Below are positions 18,335 to 25,542 of a stretch of 64,000 nucleotides of DNA, one piece after another. The position numbers were made by a program, and so were the translations under genes. This DNA is from Actinomycetes bacterium (lineage in GTDB: Bacteria; Actinomycetota; Actinomycetes; Mycobacteriales; Mycobacteriaceae). The notes under the pieces are model-generated. The model was not told where the DNA came from. It did no database searches and saw nothing but the letters and a program-made list of their open reading frames with translations. The stretch covers positions 48,941 to 112,940 of the forward strand of contig JAEYMI010000004.1 in NCBI GenBank assembly GCA_023461275.1, written 5' to 3'. Numbering within the stretch: the stretch's first letter is position 1; each line of letters begins with the position of its first letter.

Positions 18335-19857
18335 TGAGCAGCATACTGATCCGCGACGCGACGCTGCTGCCCATGGATGACGAGCATGGTGCGACGCCGA
18401 CGACCAGCTCGATTCGCATCCGTGACGGGCTCATCGTCGACGTCGGTGTGGGTTTGGAACCGGAACCCGACGAGCGGGTGATCTCCGGGGCCGACCGTCT
18501 GGTCGTACCGGGATACGTCAACGCGCATACGCATTCGTGGGAGGCACTGTTCCGGGCGCGGCTGGACAACTTGCCGTTGGAGCATTGGATGTTGCTCTCG
18601 TATCCGGTTCTCGGTCTGGAACCGTTGTCGCCGGACCTGATTCGGCTGCGGTCGCTGCTGGTTGGCATCGAGTCGTTGCGTAATGGGGTGACGACCGTCG
18701 TCGACGATGTGCTGGAGATTCCGGGCCAGTCCGAGGGGCAGTTGGCGGCTGTGTTCGAGTCGTATCGGGACATCGGTATACGAGCGAACATCTCCGGGCA
18801 TGTGATGGATCATCCGTTCGTCGAACACTTTCCGTTCCTGGCCGACGTGATCGAGCCCGAGTTGCGGCGTGAGCTGGATGGGTTGGCGGTGACGTCGGCC
18901 GACGACTACCTGGAGTTCGCGCGGTCGGCGGCCGAACGTTACCGCGATTACGCGGACGGGCGTTTGCGATTCATGGTCGGGCCGTCGGCGCCGCAGCGAT
19001 GCAGTCCCGAACTCCTCTTGGGCGCAAGCGGGTTGGCGCGCGAGTTCGATCTCGAGTTCCATATCCACGTGCTCGAAACCCGGACACAGGCCGTCACGGC
19101 CGAGGAGTTCTATGGCAAGACGATGGTCGGATACCTGCAGTCGTTGGGGGCGCTGGACGAGCACGTGACCATGGCGCACGGTATCTGGATGACCGACGCC
19201 GATCTGGATGTCCTCGCTGACACGCGAACCTCGGTGTCGCACAATCCGATTTCCAATCTGAAGCTGGGTTCGGGCATAGCTCCGTGGCGCAAGTACATGG
19301 ATCGCGGGGTGAACGTCGGGCTTGGCACTGACGGGATGTCTAGTTCGGACAATGCGCGGATGTCGGAGGTGGTCAAGACCGCGGCGTTGTTGCACAAGGT
19401 AACCGGGCCCGACTATCGGCAGTGGCCGACGGCGCAGGAGGTGCTGACGGCCGGGACCATCGGCGGGGCGCGGTCGGCGAGGTTGGGCGGCACGGTCGGC
19501 AGCATCGAGGTGGGCAAACGCGCCGACCTGGTGATCTACGACATGAACGCGCTCGCCTTCACCCCGCGCAACCGTCCTGAACTGCACCTTGTCTACTCGG
19601 AGAACGGGTCGTCGATCGATACGGTGATCGTCGACGGCCGAATTGTGCTGGAGAACAACCGAATCACCACGATCGACGAACAGGCTGTGCTCGACGAACT
19701 GCGTGCGCGCGGACCCGAGATCCGGGCCTGGCAGGATCAGATGGAGCAGCTCAACCGCGCGTTGCTGCCGGCGTTCGATCGGCAATATCAAGCAACGATG
19801 GCGCGGTCGGCGCCGGTGAATCGGTACAGCGGGCAAGGGGAGTGTTGGGTGAACTGA
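18334..19857 (+). CDS. Amidohydrolase-family deaminase/chlorohydrolase
   Basis: The 507-residue protein belongs to the amidohydrolase superfamily branch holding guanine deaminase, AtzB and TrzN. Metal and catalytic residues are visible: NAHTH, the histidine in FHIHVLET, the histidine in MAHGIWM, and the aspartate in GLGTDGMSSSDN, followed by the C-terminal GSIEVGKRADLVI beta-sandwich motif. It likely deaminates or dechlorinates the heterocycle imported by the permease. A GGAGG sequence ends ten bases before the ATG at 18334, which overlaps the permease stop (TGATG). The exact substrate cannot be told from sequence alone. Confidence 0.85.
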   Translation: MSSILIRDATLLPMDDEHGATPTTSSIRIRDGLIVDVGVGLEPEPDERVISGADRLVVPGYVNAHTHSWEALFRARLDNLPLEHWMLLSYPVLGLEPLSPDLIRLRSLLVGIESLRNGVTTVVDDVLEIPGQSEGQLAAVFESYRDIGIRANISGHVMDHPFVEHFPFLADVIEPELRRELDGLAVTSADDYLEFARSAAERYRDYADGRLRFMVGPSAPQRCSPELLLGASGLAREFDLEFHIHVLETRTQAVTAEEFYGKTMVGYLQSLGALDEHVTMAHGIWMTDADLDVLADTRTSVSHNPISNLKLGSGIAPWRKYMDRGVNVGLGTDGMSSSDNARMSEVVKTAALLHKVTGPDYRQWPTAQEVLTAGTIGGARSARLGGTVGSIEVGKRADLVIYDMNALAFTPRNRPELHLVYSENGSSIDTVIVDGRIVLENNRITTIDEQAVLDELRARGPEIRAWQDQMEQLNRALLPAFDRQYQATMARSAPVNRYSGQGECWVN

Positions 19858-19921
19858 GCGTCGGTGATGGGGCGGCCGGCGTGGGTCTATGGGTCCTGCG
19901 TCGGTCGTCCTGCTGCTGATG

Positions 19922-19991
19922 GTTCGCGCTGGCGCTGTTCAATAACGCGCACTTTGCCAGGCGCGCGTTCTTGGCTAACCCCAGCGCGAAC
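19922..19991. repeat. Nested-hairpin repeat element, copy A
   Basis: Outer perfect 11-base arms GTTCGCGCTGG (19922-19932) and CCAGCGCGAAC (19981-19991) enclose an inner stem AACGCGC (19944-19950) with GCGCGTT (19963-19969) and a loop beginning ACTTTGC. A second copy lies at 31651-31719. The element fills the space between the convergent amidohydrolase and ADP-ribosylglycohydrolase genes. It could act as a bidirectional terminator or a REP-like element. Confidence 0.6.
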
Positions 19992-20003
19992 GTCGGCTGA
20001 GCG

Positions 20004-20984
20004 CTACCGCCCTATGACACGCCGCGCAGCTTGCTCCCCGGTCACCGGCCCCGACGGCGACCAGCCGTGCACCGCTTGCCGCCACTCGTCGGCGATCGCG
20101 TCGACGCCCCATCGTGCTCCGAGTAACGCCCCGGCGATGGCGGCGACGGTGTCGGTGTCGTTGCCGATCCGGATGGCGGTGAACAGTGCGTCCCGGATGT
20201 GCTGGCGCGGTGCGACGTCGGGTGTCAGGGTGCGCAGGATCGACGACGTGGCTGCCTGCAGCGCTGTGACGGTGAAACCGTTGGGCGTGAACGTCTTCGG
20301 GTCTTGCGTGGCAGCGTCGTCGAGCCACGTCGACCATTCGTCGACGCGGTCGCGGGGGAGGAGGTCGAGTCCGGCGGTGACGTCGATTCGTCGCTCGACG
20401 ACGGCGACGCGGATCGCTTCACACCAGAGGATGCAGGACTCGCCGGCGAGGTGGCCGGCGTGTGTCAAACCTGCTACCGCACTGGCTGTTTCGGCAAGAG
20501 CATCGCGGTCGTCGAGGTAGGCCAACGCCACCGGGCCGGTGCGCATGAGTGCACCGTTGCCGTCCGATTTCGGAAAGAATGCGCTGAATGTCAACGCCTC
20601 TTCTCGCATGACGGCTCCGGCCGATGCGTCGGGGTTCTCGCGGAGCCGACGGCGGGTGTTGCTGAGAACCTTGCCGGTCTGAACGCCGACGTCGGCGGGT
20701 CCGTTGACGTACCACTGCAGGAAGTTGCCCGCGACGGCGTCCAGACCGGCTGCCGACCCCAGGTCAGTTCCGGCGGCGATGACGTCGACGATGGCCATCG
20801 CCATGTCAGTGTCGTCACTCCACTGCCCGGGCGCGAAACCACCGAGTCCGCCGCCGAGCATCTGCGGGTCTTCGCCCTGGCGCAGGGTGCGGGACTCGAA
20901 CTCGTACGGCACTCCGAGCGCATCGCCGACCGCACCGCCGAGAATGGTGCCGGCGATGCGGTCGGATCGATCTGTTGGTGTCAC
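20004..20984 (-). CDS. ADP-ribosylglycohydrolase (DraG-like)
   Basis: The 326-residue protein is a DraG/ADP-ribosylglycohydrolase family hydrolase, all helical, with the two metal-binding clusters at each end: WSDDTDMAMAI (D57, D58, D60) and GNDTDTVAAIAGALLGARWG near residues 275-295. It opens with the standard RIAGTILGGAVGDALGVPYE motif. It removes ADP-ribose from proteins or other carriers using Mg2+. It sits downstream of the VWA-protein gene on the same strand (45 bases apart), and an NrtR-like Nudix regulator is divergent to both. No ADP-ribosyltransferase lies in the window. Confidence 0.9.
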   Translation of the reverse strand: MTPTDRSDRIAGTILGGAVGDALGVPYEFESRTLRQGEDPQMLGGGLGGFAPGQWSDDTDMAMAIVDVIAAGTDLGSAAGLDAVAGNFLQWYVNGPADVGVQTGKVLSNTRRRLRENPDASAGAVMREEALTFSAFFPKSDGNGALMRTGPVALAYLDDRDALAETASAVAGLTHAGHLAGESCILWCEAIRVAVVERRIDVTAGLDLLPRDRVDEWSTWLDDAATQDPKTFTPNGFTVTALQAATSSILRTLTPDVAPRQHIRDALFTAIRIGNDTDTVAAIAGALLGARWGVDAIADEWRQAVHGWSPSGPVTGEQAARRVIGR

Positions 20985-21029
20985 AGGTGTTTCAGGCCTT
21001 TCGTTTGGGTCAGCGTAGCGTTGAATCCG

Positions 21030-22292
21030 TCACTCCCGCCCGCGTTTCCGGTTGTTGCGGTGGTAGGAGTCGCGCGTCATCTTCGACGCATATCCGGCGC
21101 CAGCCCCCTCGGCCGCCGACATGACATCGCTGATCTCATCCATCTCCACCCGCATCGCCGACCGCACGGGTGCCGGCGCGATATCCATGGCCGAACCCAG
21201 AAGTTGTTGGGAGTCACGCAGATACGACGCGCCGGCGTCGAGGTCTCCGGACTCGTAGGCCTGCGACGCCCGCAGCTTGGCGGCCTGGCCTTCCTGATAC
21301 AGCTTCTCCGACTGCACCACCGGGTCGGGGATGCGGCCGGTGGCCTCGTCGCCGGGCACCACGTTGACCGTCAACGGCAGCGTGATGGTGTGCTCGGCGA
21401 GGGTTGCGGTCTCCACGTAGCGCAGCTCGAGTTCGGCGACCTGCGCGACGCCGAGCGTGGCCATCTTGTCGATACCCAACTTGAGCAACAACTTTCGTGA
21501 TTCCGAACCATAGAAGTCGCCGAGTTCGATCATCACCTCACCGTCGCCGACCTGGTGTGCGGGGAGGTCGTTGTAGAGGCTGAGCTGCACCTGCGGGATG
21601 TAGCGCACGGTCAGCGTCGCGGCCTGCGCGGACTTGGCGAGCAAGCCCTCGACCTCGCCGCCGATCGCCGAGCCGGCGGCGTCCGGGTTGTCGGCGAAGA
21701 CGTGGTTTCCGTTGCCGGAGCGCGCAATTGCGGCCAGCAGCGTCTCGTCGTAGCCGCGGCCGTACCCGAGGGTGGAGGTGGTGATGCCGTCGGCGGCGGC
21801 CTTGGAGGTGATGGATGCGAACTCGTCGACGTCTTTGATGCCGGAGTTGACGTGGCCGTCGCTGATCACGAGGACGGTGCCACCGCGGATGCCGGCCTTC
21901 TTGGTGGCGCGATGCAATTCCTGCAGGCCACGCAGGTAGCCCGACGAGAGGTCGGTGCAGCCGCCGCTGACGATCGCTTCGATCTGGGCGATGGCGCGCT
22001 GCTTGTCGGTCAGGAGTCCGGCGGGAATCGCGATCTGGGCTGCATCGTCGAAGGTGACGACGCCGAACACGTCCTGCGGGTCGAGTCTGTTGATCACGCC
22101 GATCAATGCCTGCTTGGCGCCCTCCAGCGGTGCGCCGATCATCGAGCCGCTGCGGTCGAGGACCACCTGCAGGGCGGTCGGGGCGCGGTCGGTGGTGGGG
22201 GCATCGGGTGCTTCGAGTTCGAGCAGGACCGAGACCTCGTCGGCGGATTCGTGGGCGACGACGGAGACGTCGAGGGCTGCGGAGAATTTCAT
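21030..22292 (-). CDS. VWA-domain protein
   Basis: The 420-residue protein has a von Willebrand factor A domain from about residue 38 with an intact MIDAS (D46-R-S48-G-S50) and a further metal-site threonine region in GGCTDLSSGYLRGL. The N-terminal 37 residues form a short beta-rich lead. After about 250 a beta-sandwich segment follows, then helices ending in a glycine/arginine-rich tail (YHRNNRKRGRE). There is no signal peptide, so it is cytoplasmic. VWA proteins of this layout are metal-dependent protein-binding scaffolds; the partner is unknown. The ATG at 22292 (MKFSAALDV) is the start; longer frames run through the shared promoter. Confidence 0.8.
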   Translation of the reverse strand: MKFSAALDVSVVAHESADEVSVLLELEAPDAPTTDRAPTALQVVLDRSGSMIGAPLEGAKQALIGVINRLDPQDVFGVVTFDDAAQIAIPAGLLTDKQRAIAQIEAIVSGGCTDLSSGYLRGLQELHRATKKAGIRGGTVLVISDGHVNSGIKDVDEFASITSKAAADGITTSTLGYGRGYDETLLAAIARSGNGNHVFADNPDAAGSAIGGEVEGLLAKSAQAATLTVRYIPQVQLSLYNDLPAHQVGDGEVMIELGDFYGSESRKLLLKLGIDKMATLGVAQVAELELRYVETATLAEHTITLPLTVNVVPGDEATGRIPDPVVQSEKLYQEGQAAKLRASQAYESGDLDAGASYLRDSQQLLGSAMDIAPAPVRSAMRVEMDEISDVMSAAEGAGAGYASKMTRDSYHRNNRKRGRE

Positions 22293-22334
22293 GATGTCGG
22301 TCCTTGTCCCGCTTCGGCATCGAACCGAGGCGAC

Positions 22335-22376
22335 TTTGCGCAGAAGTGAGATTACTACATTGCGCGGTATTGCGCA
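22335..22376. promoter_or_regulatory. Three TTGCGC repeats in the VWA/Nudix divergent promoter
   Basis: The 93-base space between the divergent VWA and Nudix starts holds TTTGCGCA (22335-22342), ATTGCGC (22359-22365) and ATTGCGCA (22369-22376). The last two are spaced exactly 10 bases, one helical turn. They are reasonable binding sites for a shared regulator, for which the adjacent NrtR-like protein is the obvious candidate. Confidence 0.4.
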
Positions 22377-22385
22377 TAGGGTCAG

Positions 22386-23099
22386 ATGGTGGCTACCCGA
22401 TCCCGCGGCCGACTCTCGGATCATCCGCGCCCGAACGTCGCCGTCGACATCGCTGTCCTGTCCGTCGTCGCACGGTCACTATGCGTTGTGGTGCAACGTG
22501 ATCCGACGTCGGGTCAGCCGGCTCTGCCGGGGCGGTTCATCCGGGAACGACACACCGTCGACGAGACGGTGCGAGAAGTCCTTGAGCTGAAACTGGGGTT
22601 GTCACCCGATCGCGTGAGACCGCATTTGCTCGCGGTGTTCAGCGATCCAGACCGAGATGCCCGCGGGTGGACGATCTCGATCGCGCATGCCGTGGCTCTT
22701 CCCGCGTCTGCGCTCACGGCGGTGATCGGCGAGCTGGCACCCCTCGACGGCGACGGCCATCTCGCGTCGGGGGAGCGGCTGCTCTACGACCACGATCAGA
22801 TCATTGCAGCGGCCACTGACAATTTGCGCGATCAGTACGAAACGGGCCCCGATCCCGACGGGTTGCTGAGCGAGCCGTACACGCTGTCGGACCTGCGTGA
22901 GCTGCACGAAGCGATCCTCGGACGACGCCTGATGCGCGACTCGTTCAACCGTCGGGTCAAGCCGATGCTGGCACCGAAGGTCGACGAGACGGGGGAGCCG
23001 GAGACCCGCGTCGGAGGTGGTCGGCCGGCGAGGTTGTTCACCAGGAGCGCGCCGCCGACCGCGACGTTCGGGTGGAAGTTGCCGAGTAAGGAGGAGTAG
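22386..23099 (+). CDS. Nudix-domain protein, likely NrtR-like regulator
   Basis: The 237-residue protein has an N-terminal Nudix fold (PNVAVDIAVLSVVARSLCVVVQRDP...GRFIRERHTVDETVREVLELKLGL) and a C-terminal winged helix (YTLSDLRELHEAILGRRLMRDSFNRRVKPML). This is the architecture of NrtR regulators of NAD metabolism. The Nudix box is degenerate: the REUxEE catalytic core reads REVLELK, so hydrolysis is unlikely and ligand sensing (ADP-ribose or an NAD derivative) more likely. It lies divergent to the VWA and ADP-ribosylglycohydrolase genes. The C-terminus, GGRPARLFTRSAPPTATFGWKLP, is typical of this family. Confidence 0.78.
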   Translation: MVATRSRGRLSDHPRPNVAVDIAVLSVVARSLCVVVQRDPTSGQPALPGRFIRERHTVDETVREVLELKLGLSPDRVRPHLLAVFSDPDRDARGWTISIAHAVALPASALTAVIGELAPLDGDGHLASGERLLYDHDQIIAAATDNLRDQYETGPDPDGLLSEPYTLSDLRELHEAILGRRLMRDSFNRRVKPMLAPKVDETGEPETRVGGGRPARLFTRSAPPTATFGWKLPSKEE

Positions 23100-23131
23100 G
23101 GCGCTTGGCCCGGCGGTTTGCCGACGATGGC

Positions 23132-23207
23132 GTGACACAGCCTCGGTGGCTCAGAGTTGGGGCGTCAACTATCTCCTCGGCGGTGCGGAGGTACCGAGTC
23201 TGTGCCA
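23132..23207. repeat. 76-bp inverted-terminal-repeat element, copy 1
   Basis: The left arm GTGACACAGCCTCGGTG (23132-23148) pairs with a diverged right arm TACCGAGTCTGTGCCA (23192-23207). The interior contains GGCGTCAACTATCTC, shared nearly exactly with copy 2 at 39759-39834. Further copies lie at 51264-51340 and 61573-61649. It lies downstream of the Nudix gene and upstream of the fic operator. Confidence 0.7.
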
Positions 23208-23244
23208 GCGGTTGGGAAGCGCAGTCGGCGCTGGGGCAGGTTTT

Positions 23245-23271
23245 AGCGACACTTATCGGATAAGTGTCGCT
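23245..23271. promoter_or_regulatory. Perfect 27-bp palindrome upstream of fic, probable operator
   Basis: AGCGACACTTATC (23245-23257) and GATAAGTGTCGCT (23259-23271) are perfect 13-base inverted repeats around a single G. The palindrome ends 11 bases before the fic ATG, where it would overlap the promoter or ribosome binding site. A third half-site is repeated inside the start of the gene (23286-23297). The likely binder is the Fic protein's own C-terminal winged helix. Confidence 0.75.
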
Positions 23272-23282
23272 ATCATGAATCG

Positions 23283-24455
23283 ATGGCGACACTTATCCCG
23301 GTCACCTACGAGACTGTGCGTTGGCTGCCGCGCACGGAGTTGGAGTACCGCCGGTCCTCGCGCCACGGCGGCTCTTATCGTGCTGCGGTGCCGGCGTCGA
23401 TCGCCGACGTCGACCTGAACCTGCCACCCACTCTGCAGGCAGCAGCCGACGATGCGAGTCGCGAGGTTGCCCGATTCGACGCCGAATCCGGTGGTGAGAT
23501 CGCGCCGTTCGCCGCAGTGCTGCTGCGATCGGAGTCGGCGGCGAGCTCCCGGATCGAGAACCTCACCGCGTCGGCCCGGGCCATTGCCGAAGCGGAACTT
23601 CCGGGAGTGCGCGGACGGGCCAACGCGGAGATGGTGGTGGCGAACACCGCAGCCATGGTGGCCGCGATCGAACTATCGGATTCGATTGATGCACAATCGA
23701 TTCTGTCGATGCATGCAGCACTGATGCGCGATCAGTCCCGACACACACCGGGGCAATGGCGCACCGTGCAAGTCTGGATCGGCGGCGGAAACAGCCCGAT
23801 GACAGCGGATTTCGTCCCGCCCACAGATGGGCGTGTTCCCGGCGCCATCGACGATCTGCTTGCCTTCATCCGCCGCGACGACGTCCCATCCCTGGCCCAG
23901 ATCGCCGCTGCGCATGCTCAATTCGAAACGATCCATCCGTTCACCGACGGAAATGGACGCACGGGACGAGCGCTGGTGCAGGCGATGCTGCGAAACAAGG
24001 GCCTCACTCACGGGGTCACGGTTCCGGTGTCGGCGGGTCTGCTTGCCGACACCGACGGCTACTTCGCTGCGCTGACCGCATACCGGGACGGCGACGCGGT
24101 GCCCATCGTCGAACAGTTCACACATGCGGCCATGCGTGCTGTTGCCAACGGTCGATCATTGATCAATGAAATCAAGGAGATTCGGGCGAGCTGGGATGAG
24201 CGGATCGCGGCCCGTGCCGACGCCGCTGTATGGCGAGTCGCTGACCTGCTGATGCGGTATCCGGTGATCAACGGTGCGCTCCTGCGTGAGCAACTCGGGA
24301 TCTCGACAGATCACCCACGCCGGCACGTAGGGCTGCTCGCTGAGGCCGGGATCGTCGTCGAATTCACTGACAGATCACGCAACCGAGCCTGGCGGGCGCC
24401 GGAAGTGCTTGACGCACTTGATGCTTTCGCTGAGCGAGCGGGGCGGCGGGATTGA
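23283..24455 (+). CDS. Fic-family protein with C-terminal winged helix
   Basis: The 390-residue protein has the complete Fic motif HPFTDGNGRTGR (H218 to R229), so AMP-transfer to target proteins should be possible. An internal inhibitory helix fits the class II pattern: S88-S-R-I-E92-N93, i.e. (S/T)xxxE(N). The C-terminus (about 310-385, INGALLREQLGISTDHPRRHVGLLAEAGIVVEFTD) is a winged helix-turn-helix. Fic proteins with this tail commonly regulate themselves, and the palindrome just upstream supports that. The ATG at 23283 lies in a direct repeat of the operator half-site. Its stop overlaps the GIY-YIG-like gene's ATG (TGATG). Confidence 0.9.
   Translation: MATLIPVTYETVRWLPRTELEYRRSSRHGGSYRAAVPASIADVDLNLPPTLQAAADDASREVARFDAESGGEIAPFAAVLLRSESAASSRIENLTASARAIAEAELPGVRGRANAEMVVANTAAMVAAIELSDSIDAQSILSMHAALMRDQSRHTPGQWRTVQVWIGGGNSPMTADFVPPTDGRVPGAIDDLLAFIRRDDVPSLAQIAAAHAQFETIHPFTDGNGRTGRALVQAMLRNKGLTHGVTVPVSAGLLADTDGYFAALTAYRDGDAVPIVEQFTHAAMRAVANGRSLINEIKEIRASWDERIAARADAAVWRVADLLMRYPVINGALLREQLGISTDHPRRHVGLLAEAGIVVEFTDRSRNRAWRAPEVLDALDAFAERAGRRD
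23286..23297 (+). promoter_or_regulatory. Third fic operator half-site inside codons 2-5
   Basis: GCGACACTTATC repeats the left arm of the upstream palindrome exactly for 12 bases and encodes Ala-Thr-Leu-Ile after the start codon. A protein bound there could block both transcription start and early elongation. Coincidence is unlikely because the match is 12 of 12. Confidence 0.6.
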
Positions 24456-25054
24456 TGGACTTGGCGGTAGAGCGGTTTCTGTTAGCGGAACTCGTTGAGC
24501 CCGAGCGGATTCTCCGGCAGCCCGACCTTGTTCCAAGGGCGTCCGGTGTGTATGGATGGTGGTTCGGTCAGGTTCTGCACCCGCAGATGAGCGTCGACAA
24601 GTGTGTGCGCCGCGACGGGTTCACTTTGCTCTACGTCGGCATCAGTCCGTCGAAGCCGCGATCAGACGGCTCGGGTGGTAGCCGACAAACCATCCGCCGC
24701 CGCATTCGACATCACTGTCGTGGGAAGGCGTCGACGTCGACTCTCCGCAGGTCGCTCGGGTGCCTGTTGGCCGACGAACTCGGTATTGAGCTGAATGCGT
24801 ATGGCGCCAGCGGAAAGTGCCACTTTGGGAGCGGGGAAGCCGCGCTGAGCGAATGGATCGCTGAGCATGCGCGGGTGTCGTGGATCGAGCATCCGGAGCC
24901 CTGGCTGGTGGAAGACCATCTGATCGCGACACTGGACCTACCGCTGAACCTGGAAGGTAACCAGCGGCACCCGTTCTACTCTGTGCTCAAGCGGCGCCGA
25001 CGAGATTCGACGGCCGGCGCCCGACCGATAACTCCGCGACCAGATGTCGGCTGA
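24455..25054 (+). CDS. GIY-YIG-like nuclease family protein
   Basis: The 199-residue protein resembles a GIY-YIG nuclease: GVYGWWF (residues 31-37) for the GIY strand, LLYVGIS (58-64) for YIG, a basic helix with R81-R83 and H86-H87, and a downstream acidic residue in WLVEDHLIATLDLPLN that could supply the catalytic glutamate. The ATG overlaps the fic stop codon (TGATG), so it is translated after fic. The 3' end overlaps the convergent deazaflavin reductase gene by 79 bases. Its role beside Fic is unknown; it might be an effector, a cargo or a second defence activity. Confidence 0.65.
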   Translation: MDLAVERFLLAELVEPERILRQPDLVPRASGVYGWWFGQVLHPQMSVDKCVRRDGFTLLYVGISPSKPRSDGSGGSRQTIRRRIRHHCRGKASTSTLRRSLGCLLADELGIELNAYGASGKCHFGSGEAALSEWIAEHARVSWIEHPEPWLVEDHLIATLDLPLNLEGNQRHPFYSVLKRRRRDSTAGARPITPRPDVG

Positions 25055-25542
25055 GAGCGGACGGGTGACGTCGGCTTGAGCCGGTAGAAGTGGATCGTGC
25101 GGGCATCGGCCCACTGTTCGTAGTCGCGGTAGGCGGGCCACACTGCAATTGCCTTGGGCCAGAGCTTTGTTCGCTCCGATTCGGACAGTCGCCTGGCGTG
25201 TACCGGCTGCGTCTTGCTTCCGATGGTGATGGAGGCGCTGGGCGTTGCTTCGAGGTTGTATGACCATGCAGGGCGCCGGTTCTGGCCGAAGTTGGAGGCG
25301 ACGACGATGTAGTCGTGGCCGTCTTCGATGTAGATGAGCGGCGTCGACCGTGGCTGTCCGCTCCGACGTCCCGTGGTGGTGAGGATCAACTGAGGTAACA
25401 GTGCGCGGGGTATGAGATGGACTCGTCCGCCGGTCAGCCGGGCGATCGAACGATCAAGCGGAACTGAGCGCCGCATGAATTGCGACACAGCCTTATTGGT
25501 TCCCATCCGCTGGATCAGGTTGGTGGCCGACGACCTTCTCAT
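24976..25542 (-). CDS. Nitroreductase-family deazaflavin (F420)-dependent oxidoreductase
   Basis: The 188-residue protein is of the Ddn/FDOR-A type: LILTTTGRRSGQPRSTPLIYIEDGHDYIVVASNFGQNRRPAWSYNLEATPSASI is the characteristic F420-binding beta-barrel segment (T-G-R-x-S-G and the NxGxxxxPxWxxNL motif). These enzymes use F420H2 to reduce quinones or nitro and enone compounds at the membrane. The ATG at 25542 overlaps the stop of the upstream lipocalin-like gene by four bases, making it the last gene of the HxlR-linked operon. The 3' end overlaps the convergent GIY-YIG-like gene, which is unusual but the reading frame is convincing. Confidence 0.88.
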   Translation of the reverse strand: MRRSSATNLIQRMGTNKAVSQFMRRSVPLDRSIARLTGGRVHLIPRALLPQLILTTTGRRSGQPRSTPLIYIEDGHDYIVVASNFGQNRRPAWSYNLEATPSASITIGSKTQPVHARRLSESERTKLWPKAIAVWPAYRDYEQWADARTIHFYRLKPTSPVRSQPTSGRGVIGRAPAVESRRRRLSTE

